This document shows, piece after piece, positions 28,380 through 36,691 of a DNA stretch of 64,000 nucleotides; the first letter of the stretch is position 1, and each line of letters begins with the position of its first letter. Below the pieces are notes generated by a model. It saw only the letters and a program-made list of their open reading frames with translations. It did no database searches and was not told the origin of the DNA. The DNA comes from Rhodanobacter sp. (GTDB lineage Bacteria > Pseudomonadota > Gammaproteobacteria > Xanthomonadales > Rhodanobacteraceae): the NCBI GenBank assembly GCA_004298015.1, contig SCSE01000047.1:1-64000 (forward strand). Direction: 5' to 3'. The translations under genes were made by a program, and so were the position numbers.

Positions 28380-28711
28380 CTAGCAGGCTGGTGGGCGCTG
28401 CTCGGTCGGGCTGCGAATCCGCCTGTGCGGTCCACATATCTGCCGCTCCTTGGCCCATAGAACCACTATGGGCCGGCGAATCGTCGGAAATCTGGCCTCG
28501 CACAGCCGAATACTCGCCTCGACCACCAAAGTCCGACAGACTGCGAGCAATCTGTCGGACTTCGGTCGGTCGGGCTGCGAATCCGCCTGTGCGGTCCACA
28601 TATCTGCCGCTCCTTGGCCCATAGAACCACGATGGGCCGGCGAATCGTCAGAAATCTGGCCTCGCACAGCCGAATACTCGCCTCGACCACCAAAGTCCGA
28701 CAGCCTGCTAG
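28380..28711. repeat. Two tandem copies of the 151-bp TIR element inside CTAGCAGGCTG arms
   Basis: Two direct copies (period 164 bp) of the element seen at 17151-17301, in opposite orientation. The complete copy is 28552-28703, ending in CTGTCGGACTT/AAGTCCGACAG; the other has lost one terminus. The whole block is enclosed by a perfect 11-bp inverted repeat, CTAGCAGGCTG (28380-28390) and CAGCCTGCTAG (28701-28711). Each copy has the central hairpin GGCCCATAG/CTATGGGCC or a one-base variant. It fills the gap between the divergent GMC and translocase genes; the overlapping short ORFs are artefacts. Confidence 0.78.
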
Positions 28712-28740
28712 TCTTTTCGCGCCCCGAACTGGATCTTCCC

Positions 28741-30066
28741 GTGACTTCCCCTCGTCCTGCCGTCGCGGAAAACGGCGCTGCGCCGATGCTTTCCGCGCTG
28801 GCGTTTTTTTTCGTGATTACCTCGTACTACATCATTCGCCCGGTCCGCGACCAGCTCAGTGGCGCGGTGGGCTCGTCGTCGCTGCCGCTGTTCTATGGCG
28901 CGGTTTTCGTGGTGATGCTGCTGCTGACCCCGTTGTTCGGGTTGCTGGTGGCGCGGTTTCCGCGCAAGCAACTGCTCGGCTGGAGTTACAGCTTCTTCAT
29001 TTTGTGCCTGCTCGCGTTTGTGCCGGCGTTCATGGCGCAGGACCGCATCGGTGCGCGTGAGCTGGGCGTGGTGTTTTTCGTCTGGGTCAGCGTGTTCAAC
29101 CTGTTCGTGGTGTCGCTGTTCTGGAGTTTCATGGCCGACATCTTTTCCAGCGGTCGGGCGCGCCAGGTGTTTTCGATGATCGCGCTGGGTGGCATGGCCG
29201 GGGCCATCTTCGGGCCGCTGGTAACCAAGGTGTTGTTGCAGTTGATTGGCGTGGCGATGCTGCTGGTGGTATCGGCTGCGGCGTTGGCGCTGGCGCTATT
29301 GCTGCTGTTGCAGCTTTCGGCACAGCAGCAGCAGCGGGCGGGCGATCAGGACGGCAAGGCGATCGGCGGGTCGTTGTGGGCCGGTGTGCGGGAGCTGTGG
29401 TCGCGACCGTTCCTGCGCTACATGGCGTTGCTGATGTTGTTTGCCGACGGTATCGGAACGCTTGGCTATGCCCTGGTGGCCGATTATGCGAAAGCGCATT
29501 TCGTCGGCGACGTGGCACGCACCGCGTTCTACAACAACATGGATCTGGCGACCAACCTTCTGGGTGCCGCCTTGCAGTTGAGCCTGACCCCCTGGTTGCT
29601 GGTGCGCCGGGGTGCGGGTTGGGCGCTGATGGTGCCGGCCGTTGTCAATCTGGGTTTGCTGGCCGGGCTGGCCCTGGTCGGGAGCGGCAACCTCGTCGTG
29701 CTCGGGTACAGCGTGCCGCTGCTGGTCGTGATGCTGGTGACGACGCGCGGCTTTGCCTACGGCATGGGCAAGCCGGCGGCCGATGCCTTGTATACGCGGG
29801 TGCCACGGGAGGCGCGCTACAAGGGAAAAAATTTCATCGAAACCACGGTGTGGCGCTTCGGCGATCTGGTGGTGACCAGCGCGGTGAGCGGGCTGCGCGT
29901 GCTCGGGCTGGGGGTCGGCGCACTGGCGCTGCTGGGCAGCGCAGTCGCGGGATTGTCGGCGGTAGTGGCGCGGCGCGCTGGCTGGTCGCCTGATCTGGAG
30001 GCAGAACTGCCGGCGCCTGCCGGCAACGCGGCAACAGTTTCAGGTCGTCGCGGCGCAAAACCGTAG
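28741..30066 (+). CDS. ATP/ADP-translocase-like MFS membrane carrier
   Basis: About 441 aa, starting at GTG 28741 just past a repeat block. Roughly 12 hydrophobic segments are visible. It resembles the family often annotated as NTP/NDP exchange transporter (COG3202-like): FFFVITSYYIIRPVRDQLSG at the first membrane segment, SLFWSFMADIFSSGRARQVF, and ARYKGKNFIETTVWRFGD near the C-terminus. In free-living bacteria the substrate of this group is unproven, so nucleotide exchange should not be assumed. The C-terminal tail is cytoplasmic-looking and Ala/Pro rich. Confidence 0.75.
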   Translation: MTSPRPAVAENGAAPMLSALAFFFVITSYYIIRPVRDQLSGAVGSSSLPLFYGAVFVVMLLLTPLFGLLVARFPRKQLLGWSYSFFILCLLAFVPAFMAQDRIGARELGVVFFVWVSVFNLFVVSLFWSFMADIFSSGRARQVFSMIALGGMAGAIFGPLVTKVLLQLIGVAMLLVVSAAALALALLLLLQLSAQQQQRAGDQDGKAIGGSLWAGVRELWSRPFLRYMALLMLFADGIGTLGYALVADYAKAHFVGDVARTAFYNNMDLATNLLGAALQLSLTPWLLVRRGAGWALMVPAVVNLGLLAGLALVGSGNLVVLGYSVPLLVVMLVTTRGFAYGMGKPAADALYTRVPREARYKGKNFIETTVWRFGDLVVTSAVSGLRVLGLGVGALALLGSAVAGLSAVVARRAGWSPDLEAELPAPAGNAATVSGRRGAKP

Positions 30067-30092
30067 GAACGCACCCGGCAGGCGTACCCGCC

Positions 30093-30521
30093 TCAGCTGG
30101 TGATGTAGCGTTCCAGATGCTCGATCTGCTCAGCCTGGGCGTCGATCACCGCCTTTACCAGATCGCCGATCGAGATCACCCCGACCACGGTCTTGCCCTC
30201 GACCACCGGCAGGTGGCGTACGCGGCTGTCGGTACACAGCCGCATGCAGTCGAAGATGTCGGTGTCAGGGCCAACCGTCAGCGGTTCGACCGACATGATG
30301 TCCGCCACCGACGTCTGTGCCGAAGAGCGTCCCTGCAGCACCACCTTGCGGGCGTAATCGCGCTCGGAGACGATGCCGGCGAGCTGTTCGCCCTGCATCA
30401 CCAGCAGCGCACCGACCCGATGTTCGGCCATGTGCTTGATCGCCTCGAGTACCGGAGCTTCCGGCGCGATGGAAAAAATCGTGCTGCCCTTGTTTTCCAG
30501 CAGATGTTTGACCTGGCGCAT
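30093..30521 (-). CDS. Tandem CBS-domain protein
   Basis: 142 aa made of two CBS motifs (about 10-65 and 75-130): MAEHRVGALLVMQGEQLAGIVSERDYARKV and DSRVRHLPVVEGKTVVGVISIGDLVKAVI. Stand-alone CBS pairs bind adenine nucleotides and act as energy or ligand sensors on partner proteins. The partner is unknown. It is convergent with the translocase gene, 26 nt apart. Confidence 0.9.
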   Translation of the reverse strand: MRQVKHLLENKGSTIFSIAPEAPVLEAIKHMAEHRVGALLVMQGEQLAGIVSERDYARKVVLQGRSSAQTSVADIMSVEPLTVGPDTDIFDCMRLCTDSRVRHLPVVEGKTVVGVISIGDLVKAVIDAQAEQIEHLERYITS

Positions 30522-30629
30522 GCTTGGGTCTCCTGCCGGCCCGGAGGGGGCCGTCCTGGGATCAGTCTAATCCCGCCGCGTGATTCGGGTGTAGTGCTGT
30601 CGTGAAGCCCGCCAGCGTGCGCCTCCGAG

Positions 30630-31568
30630 TTAGGGTGAATCGCGTGGCGGCCGTTCCTCTTCAATGAAGTACAGCGGTCGTCGCTTGCTCTCGGCGTAGT
30701 TGCGCCCGAGGTATTCGCCGATCACGCCGAGCGCCAGCAACTGCATGCCGCCGAGAAACAGGATCACCAGGATCAGGGTCGGGTAGCCGCGCACGGCATT
30801 GCCGTACAGCAGCGACTTGATCAGCACCCAGAAGCCGTAGACGAAGGCCAGGCCGGCCGAGGCCATGCCGACCCAGGTAGCCAGCCGCAGCGGCGCGGTG
30901 GAAAACGAGGTGATGCCCTCGATCGCCAGCTGGCCGAGACGCCAGTAGTTCCATTTGGTGGTGCCGGCCTGGCGCGGTTCACGCAGGTAATGCACCGCGG
31001 TCTGGCGGTAACCGATCCAGCTAAACAGGCCTTTCATGAAACGCTGGCGTTCGCGCAACTGCCCGAGCGCGTCCAGCGCGCGCCGCGAGAGCAGCCGGAA
31101 ATCGCCGGTGTCGCGGGGGATGGCGGTATCGGACAGCCGCTCCATGCTGCGATAGAACGCCGCCGCGGTGAAGCGCTTGAACCCGCTTTCGCCTTCGCGC
31201 GCACTGCGGGTGGCGTAGACCACGTCATGACCGGCCTGCCATTGCTCGACCAGGGCGGGTATCAGTTCCGGCGGGTCCTGCAGATCGGCGTCGATCACGA
31301 CCGCGGCGTCGGCGGTGACGTGATCGAGGCCGGCGGTCAGTGCAGCCTCTTTGCCGAAATTGCGCGAGAGCTTGATCGCGCCCGTGCGCGGGTCGTCGTT
31401 GACCAGTTTTTCGATGATCTGCCAGGTGTCGTCGCGGCTGCCGTCATCGACATACAGCACGCTGCAGTCCAGCGACATGCCGTCCAGCACCCGACCCAGC
31501 CGCTGGTGGAACGTGGCCAGCACGGCAGATTCGTTGTAGGCGGGCACGACAATGGTCAGTTGGGGCAT
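30630..31568 (-). CDS. Polyprenyl-phosphate-type glycosyltransferase, family 2
   Basis: 312 aa from ATG 31568 (MPQLTIVVPAYNES). GT-A core: VVPAYNESAVL, YVDDGSRDDTW and the DAD motif in VVIDADLQDPPEL. Two C-terminal membrane segments (about 230-252 and 265-287) place it in the GtrB/ArnC/DPM1-like group that transfers sugar to undecaprenyl phosphate at the inner membrane. A flippase (gtrA) or acceptor transferase is not adjacent. The linked upstream gene is mtgA, about 118 nt away. Confidence 0.88.
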   Translation of the reverse strand: MPQLTIVVPAYNESAVLATFHQRLGRVLDGMSLDCSVLYVDDGSRDDTWQIIEKLVNDDPRTGAIKLSRNFGKEAALTAGLDHVTADAAVVIDADLQDPPELIPALVEQWQAGHDVVYATRSAREGESGFKRFTAAAFYRSMERLSDTAIPRDTGDFRLLSRRALDALGQLRERQRFMKGLFSWIGYRQTAVHYLREPRQAGTTKWNYWRLGQLAIEGITSFSTAPLRLATWVGMASAGLAFVYGFWVLIKSLLYGNAVRGYPTLILVILFLGGMQLLALGVIGEYLGRNYAESKRRPLYFIEEERPPRDSP

Positions 31569-31631
31569 GGCTGGCGTCACCGGGATAATGGCTCATGCTA
31601 ACCAACTGCCGTCGATCGGGCGAGCGGTCAG

Positions 31632-31689
31632 CGCAGAGCTTGGCAAAATATCGAACGCCGCAGGCGGGCGATTTTTCCCAGCCTGTCAG
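31632..31689. repeat. Stop-codon-linked element at mtgA
   Basis: On the minus strand CTGACAGGCTGGGAAAAATC begins at the mtgA TGA stop and the element continues to a reversed copy of its end (CGTTCGATATTTTGCCAAGC). It is a 58-bp internally deleted relative of the 42073-42161 element. Confidence 0.65.
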
Positions 31690-32426
31690 TGAGGCGGTTT
31701 GGCGGGCGCGTGGCCATCGATGTAACCCGGTCCGCCGAGATGCTGCATCTGCTGTTCGATCCAGGCGCTGCGGCGCAGCACGTAGGCACTGGGCCGGTCG
31801 ACGTGCAGGCGCAGCGGATTCGGCAACACCGCGGCCAGTCGTGCGGCCTGCGCCGCGCTCAGTTGCGAGGGCGCGAGGTGATAGAACGCGTCGCTGGCCG
31901 CACCGACGCCATAGATGCCGTTGCCGAGCTGGGCGATATTCACGTAGACCTCGAGAATGCGCCGCTTCGGCCAGGTCAGATCGATCAGCACGGTGAAATA
32001 CGCCTCCAGGCCCTTGCGTACGTAGCTGCGCCCGTTCCACAGGAAGAGGTTCTTCGCGGTCTGCTGGGTAATCGTGCTGGCACCGCGCAGGCGTTGGCCG
32101 TCTTCGGCGGCATTGATCGCGTTCTGGATCTGATGGAAATCGAAGCCGTGATTGTAGGGGAAGGTCTGGTCTTCGCTGGCGACCATGGCCAGGGGGACAT
32201 AGGGCGATATTTTCGACCAGGGTACCCAGCGGTGATGCAGGGTGAAGCCCTTTTCGCCATGCAGCCATGCACTGACCTGGCGTTCCAGCATCACCGCCGA
32301 GCTCCAGGGTGCGACGAAGCGCAAGGCAAGCACCACCAGCCAGGTCAGCAACACCCACGCCAGCAGCAGCAGCGTCACGGCACGCAGCAGGCGTTTCAAC
32401 CAGGGACGGCGGAGCAGAGATGGCAT
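31686..32426 (-). CDS. mtgA: Monofunctional biosynthetic peptidoglycan transglycosylase
   Basis: GT51 glycosyltransferase polymerising lipid II glycan strands at the periplasmic face of the inner membrane. 246 aa from ATG 32426 (MPSLLRRPWLKRL). One N-terminal membrane anchor (about 12-35). Catalytic Glu in MVASEDQTFPYNHGFD, with GASTITQQTAKNLFLW and RRILEVYVNIAQLGNGIYGVGAAS following. Length is normal for MtgA. The stop codon is the start of a repeated element shared with gcvH and tetR. Confidence 0.95.
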   Translation of the reverse strand: MPSLLRRPWLKRLLRAVTLLLLAWVLLTWLVVLALRFVAPWSSAVMLERQVSAWLHGEKGFTLHHRWVPWSKISPYVPLAMVASEDQTFPYNHGFDFHQIQNAINAAEDGQRLRGASTITQQTAKNLFLWNGRSYVRKGLEAYFTVLIDLTWPKRRILEVYVNIAQLGNGIYGVGAASDAFYHLAPSQLSAAQAARLAAVLPNPLRLHVDRPSAYVLRRSAWIEQQMQHLGGPGYIDGHAPAKPPH

Positions 32427-32545
32427 GACGGCTCGCAACAGGGGTCGACAGATTATAGATGTTCATCGGTGAAGGGGTTTCACGGCCGTTGCAGCGGATC
32501 GCCGGCGCCCCCACATAGCGGGTCTGACTGCCTGGAGATGCCGTT

Positions 32546-33445
32546 TTGGAAACATTGCCTGTCGACGATGTGCTGCATCGCTTCCTGCTGGAGGAAGCGG
32601 GGGTGCGAGGCGTACTGGTGCGGCTGGGGCCGGCCTGGCGTGAAGTCGCCGCGCGCGCCGACTATCCGCCGGCGCTGCACACCCTGCTGGGTGAGGCGCT
32701 GGCGGCCAGCGCGATGCTTACCGGCAACATCAAGCTCGATGGGGCGCTGTCGCTGGAACTGAAAAGCCGTGGTGGTTTGCGCCTGCTGTTCACCGAGTGC
32801 AACGATCAGGGTCGGGTGCGTGGCCTGGCACGCTGGAACGACCCGTTGCCCGACCCGTTGCCGCTGCAAGCGCTGCCGGATGCGATCATGGCGATCACCA
32901 TCGGCAATGTGGAGCGAGATCAGCGCTACCAGGGCCTGGTCGAACTTGCGCAGCCCCACCTCGGTGAGGTGCTGGAGGGGTATTTTGCGCAGTCCGAGCA
33001 GTTGCCGGCGCGCATCGTGCTGGCGGCCGACGGTGAGCATGCGGTCGGCCTGATGTTGCAGAAGATGCCCGAGGAGGGCGGGCGTGATGCGGCGCAGGAC
33101 GAGGATGGCTGGAATCGTGTACTGCATCTGACCGCCACGCTCGGCACGGATGAGTTGTTGACCGGTGCACCGGAACAAGTGCTTTACCGCCTCTACCATG
33201 AAGAGTCGGTACGACTGTTCGAGCCGCGACCGCTGGTGTTCGGTTGCAGCTGCAGTCGCGAGCGGGTGAGCGCGATGTTGCGCTCACTGGGGCGCGAAGA
33301 AGTGGAGGCGGCGCTGGCGGCGCGCGGGGATGAAATCGAGGTAATCTGCGAGTTCTGCGCACAGCACTATTATTTCGACCGCGTCGATGCCGAGCACCTG
33401 CTCAGCAGCGGTGCGGTGGCCGGTGCGCCACAGACCGCACAGTAG
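32546..33445 (+). CDS. hslO: Hsp33 redox-regulated chaperonin
   Basis: Holdase chaperone activated by oxidation. 299 aa starting at TTG 32546 with GGAG 9 nt upstream; the nearby ATG at 32538 is out of frame. The C-terminal zinc switch is present as CSCS (FGCSCSRERVS) and CEFC (EVICEFCAQHYYFD). Other landmarks are GEALAASAMLTGNIKLDGALSLE and the MLQKMPEE stretch. Divergent from mtgA (119-nt gap) and convergent with the GGDEF-EAL gene. Confidence 0.94.
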   Translation: METLPVDDVLHRFLLEEAGVRGVLVRLGPAWREVAARADYPPALHTLLGEALAASAMLTGNIKLDGALSLELKSRGGLRLLFTECNDQGRVRGLARWNDPLPDPLPLQALPDAIMAITIGNVERDQRYQGLVELAQPHLGEVLEGYFAQSEQLPARIVLAADGEHAVGLMLQKMPEEGGRDAAQDEDGWNRVLHLTATLGTDELLTGAPEQVLYRLYHEESVRLFEPRPLVFGCSCSRERVSAMLRSLGREEVEAALAARGDEIEVICEFCAQHYYFDRVDAEHLLSSGAVAGAPQTAQ

Positions 33446-33464
33446 CCCCGGGCTAGACCCGGGC
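33445..33464. terminator. GC-rich hairpin between convergent hslO and GGDEF-EAL genes
   Basis: GCCC(C)GGG - CTAGA - CCCGGGC forms a 7-bp stem with a bulge, starting at the hslO stop codon. No U-tract follows, so its terminator role is inferred from position. Confidence 0.4.
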
Positions 33465-33526
33465 AACGCGCTGAGGGCACCCGCCGAATGGACGGAGGGT
33501 CTCTCGGTAAGTCGCGTCCGGATGAC

Positions 33527-35368
33527 CTACTGGTCGAGTTCCTGCGGCACTTTGGAGCGGCCGGCGGCCTGGATCCAGGTCTCGGCCGGTTGCGGTCGGG
33601 CAAACAGGAATCCCTGGCCGTAGCGGCAACCCACCCCGAGCAGCGCCAGCCGCTGGGATTCCTTCTCGATCCCCTCGGCGATCACCTTCATGTGCAATGA
33701 GTCGGCCAGTACCTGGATCGCCCGCACCAGCGCCAGGCCCTGGGTTTCTTCATCGCTTGCCGGCAATTCGGTAATGAATGAGCGGTCGATTTTCAGCGTT
33801 TCGAACGGGTACTGATGCAGGTAGCTGAGCGACGAGTAGCCGGTGCCGAAGTCGTCCAGCGCAATACCGACACCGTGGTCGCGCAAGTTCTGCAACATGC
33901 GTTTGACCTGGTTCGGGTTTTCCAGCAGGGCACCCTCGGTGACCTCGATCCGGATGCAATGCGTCGGTACGGCGTACTGTTCGAACAGGGCCAGCAGGCG
34001 CTGGTCGAGCTTGCTGGAGCGGAAGTGGCGACCGGAGACGTTGATGCTGATGAAGCCCTCCATCCCGATCAGTCGCATCGCCTGAGCGCAGACTTGTTCG
34101 AAGATCTGCCAGTCGATGGCTTCGGCACATCCGCACTCCTCGGCGATCAGCAGGAAGTCGCCCGGCTCCAGCAGGCCACGTTCCGGATGATGCCAGCGCA
34201 GCAGCGCCTCGAAGCCTACGGCGCGGCCCTCGGCCAGCCCCACGATCGGCTGGTAGAACGGGACGAATTCGTTGCGGCTCAGCGCGTGTCGCAGGTCGCT
34301 TTCCATATCCAGCAGCGACAGCGCTTCGCGGCGCAGCCGGTCATCGAACATCGAGGCGCGGTGGCGACCGCTATCCTTGGCGTTGTACATCGCAGCATCC
34401 GCATCGCGCAACAGCTCCTCGGGTTGCTGGTAATGCAGACTGCACAGCGCGACCCCGATCGATGCCGAGGTGAAGATCTCCTTGATGCCAAGCCGGAACG
34501 GCGCCTGCAGCTCGCTGATCACCCGCTCGGCGATCAGCAGCGCATTGCCCGGCTCGCTGATGCCTTCGAGCAGCACGGCAAATTCGTCGCCGCCAAGCCG
34601 GGCCACCACGTCGCGGGTCTTCAGGCAGGCGCGAATGCGACCGCCGACCTGGAACAGCAGGTCATCACCGATCAGGTGCCCGACCGAGTCGTTGATCACC
34701 TTGAAGCGGTCCAGGTCGATGAACAGCACCGCGAACAGCTCGGCAGGGTCTGCCGCATGGCGCTGCAGTGCCTGCTCCAGCCGCTGCAGCAGCAGCGCGC
34801 GGTTGGGCAGCCCGGTGAGCGAATCGTGCAGCGTTTCATATTTCAGCCGGCGTTCGACCCGCTCACGCTCGGCGACCTGCTCGCGCAGGTCACGGTTGGC
34901 CAGGGCCAGCGCACGAGTGCGTTCGGTGACGCGGCGTTCCAGACTGGCATAGGCTTTTTTCAGCGATGACGCCGCATGCTTGCGCTGCAACGCGTTGGCG
35001 ATGTGATAGCTGACAAAGGTGAGCAACTCCTGGTCGCGTGCGGTGTAGGTGTACTCCGGCGAATAGCTTTGCACCGCGAGCACGCCGATGGCCTTGCCGC
35101 TCCACAGCAGGGGAACACCCAGCCAGCACACGGAGCGTGCGCCGGAATGGCTTATCTCCCCCAGCGCAAGCAGTCTGGCCAGTTCGTCTGGGTCAGCCAA
35201 CAAGGGTTTGGCATGACGCATCACGTACTCGGTGGCGCCACGGCCGTGCAGGCGCGGAAGGCGGTTGCTGTCGACTTCGTCCATCGAATAGGGGAACGTC
35301 AGGTATCCGCTCTCGTCATCGAGCAGGGCGATATAGAAATTGCGCGCGTAGATCAGGCCGCTGATCAC
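33527..35368 (-). CDS. GGDEF-EAL protein, 3' part of an amber-split GAF-GAF-GGDEF-EAL gene
   Basis: 613 codons from GTG 35368 to 33527. It begins in the middle of a GAF domain (ISGLIYARNFYIALLDDESG, to about residue 130). A coiled linker follows, then GGDEF (about 175-335, intact active site RLGGDEFAV) and EAL (about 350-600; here EALLRW, with ISINVSGRH, DDFGTGYSSLSYL and EGIEKESQ). Both catalytic domains look competent for c-di-GMP turnover, but the first EAL residues read FEALLRWHHP as in active enzymes. The preceding ORF ends in TAG immediately before this GTG, in the same frame, so this is one 972-codon gene interrupted by a single amber codon. Whether the GTG is used is unknown. Confidence 0.85.
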   Translation of the reverse strand: MISGLIYARNFYIALLDDESGYLTFPYSMDEVDSNRLPRLHGRGATEYVMRHAKPLLADPDELARLLALGEISHSGARSVCWLGVPLLWSGKAIGVLAVQSYSPEYTYTARDQELLTFVSYHIANALQRKHAASSLKKAYASLERRVTERTRALALANRDLREQVAERERVERRLKYETLHDSLTGLPNRALLLQRLEQALQRHAADPAELFAVLFIDLDRFKVINDSVGHLIGDDLLFQVGGRIRACLKTRDVVARLGGDEFAVLLEGISEPGNALLIAERVISELQAPFRLGIKEIFTSASIGVALCSLHYQQPEELLRDADAAMYNAKDSGRHRASMFDDRLRREALSLLDMESDLRHALSRNEFVPFYQPIVGLAEGRAVGFEALLRWHHPERGLLEPGDFLLIAEECGCAEAIDWQIFEQVCAQAMRLIGMEGFISINVSGRHFRSSKLDQRLLALFEQYAVPTHCIRIEVTEGALLENPNQVKRMLQNLRDHGVGIALDDFGTGYSSLSYLHQYPFETLKIDRSFITELPASDEETQGLALVRAIQVLADSLHMKVIAEGIEKESQRLALLGVGCRYGQGFLFARPQPAETWIQAAGRSKVPQELDQ

Positions 35369-36445
35369 CTAATGCATGGTGGCGTAGAACTTCTCCGGAT
35401 GGTCGGCGCTGTTGGCCAGCTCGGCGATGCGGAACAATGCTGCCTGCAACCGCTCACCGCGCTGACGTTGCAAGACCTGCTGGCGCAGGATTCGATTGGC
35501 TTCGCGCAGCGCCGCGGTGCGGTCGGTGACCCGCCGCGCCAGCTCGATATGCGCTTCCCGTCGTTCCAGCGCCGTTTGCACATGCTGGGCGACGTAGTTG
35601 AGCAGTTCCAGATCCTGCTGCGAATAAAACATATCGGCACGGTAGCTTTGCACCACGATCACGCCAACGGTGCGTTCGGCCCGTCGCAAGGGTACGCCCA
35701 GAAGGTGTTCGCAGCTGGGTCCGATAAGTCGCAGGTGCTGCCCACATTGCTGCTGCAGCTCGGCCATCGAGCCCATCAGGGACCGACCCTTGTGCAGCAG
35801 GTTCCAGGTGATGCTGTGCAGAATGTCCTGCAGCGGAATGGCTTTGTCGGGCGACGGTGGCTCGGCGTCCAGAATGTCGACAAAATAGGGAAAGCGAACG
35901 CTCTCGGCGCTTTTGTCGTACAACGCAATGTAGAAATTTTCCGCATACATCAGGCTGCTGATGATTCCGTGCAGCGCACGCATCATGTCCGGCATGTTGC
36001 GTTCGGCACTGGCCTGCTCGGCAATGGCATACAGCGCGCGCTGCAGCCGTTCGGCCAGGGCCAGTCGCGAAATCGCTTCGTACAGCCGGCTGGTCTCAGC
36101 CAGTTGCTGCAGGCGGGTATCAGCGATACGCCCCAGCCACGCCAGTTGATCCTGCGCCTGGTCAGCCAGTGATTGGTCGGCACGTTCCAGCGTCAACACG
36201 CGCCCGCCCTGTGGGTCGGTTGCCAGGTCCAGTTGTCCCCTGGGCAGCCTGCCGGGCTGTTCATCCGTACTGCGCCAGCGCAGTCGGCCCTGGATCTCGA
36301 GCCGGCCCAGCAAGACCTCGCAAATTTCCACCACACCGCTGGCGTCGGGCGCCTGGAAAAGGCGCTCGACGGCCCCTTGCAGGGTTGCAAGATCCCGCGC
36401 CGCCGGAAGCAGTTGAGAGGGGCGGGGCGTTGGAGTGGACATCAT
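35369..36445 (-). CDS. GAF-domain sensor, 5' part of the amber-split gene
   Basis: 358 aa ending at TAG 35369-35371. Contains a divergent N-terminal region (about 1-115), a complete GAF domain (about 135-295: LYAIAEQASAERNMPDMM, GIISSLMYAENFYIALYD), a coiled coil (REAHIELARRVTDRTAALREANRIL) and the first third of a second GAF domain (LFRIAELANSADHPEKFYATMH). The two GAF domains are homologous: HGIISSLMYAENFYIALYD in the first lines up with H-stop-VISGLIYARNFYIALL across the stop. The truncated product would be a sensor without output. Likely a recent nonsense mutation. Confidence 0.82.
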   Translation of the reverse strand: MMSTPTPRPSQLLPAARDLATLQGAVERLFQAPDASGVVEICEVLLGRLEIQGRLRWRSTDEQPGRLPRGQLDLATDPQGGRVLTLERADQSLADQAQDQLAWLGRIADTRLQQLAETSRLYEAISRLALAERLQRALYAIAEQASAERNMPDMMRALHGIISSLMYAENFYIALYDKSAESVRFPYFVDILDAEPPSPDKAIPLQDILHSITWNLLHKGRSLMGSMAELQQQCGQHLRLIGPSCEHLLGVPLRRAERTVGVIVVQSYRADMFYSQQDLELLNYVAQHVQTALERREAHIELARRVTDRTAALREANRILRQQVLQRQRGERLQAALFRIAELANSADHPEKFYATMH

Positions 36446-36691
36446 GGGTTACGGTGGATTCCGGGACGATCCCGCTGAAACGGCAAGTTTCTCCTTTATA
36501 TCGTGTAATCGCGCTGGCGTGCCAGCCTTGCGCGGAGGGCGCGGGAACCTGCGGGCTCCGCGCAAGGTCTCAGTCTGGCGTCCTGAGCGTTGAAAATCGT
36601 GACTGGAGGCCGTTTTTTGGTGTTAGTAAAACGTAAAGTTGGGGTACAATCTGCCCCTGTCCCTCGATTTGCACGGAGATTTTTCGCCGCC

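Noticed and set aside
28336-28667. Overlapping 87-95-aa ORFs in the repeat block
   Set aside because: They are the same reading of tandem 164-bp repeats and have no ribosome binding sites.
35366-35374. Programmed amber read-through or pyrrolysine insertion in the split GAF gene
   Set aside because: No pyl genes or context signal is visible; a simple nonsense mutation or sequence error is more economical.
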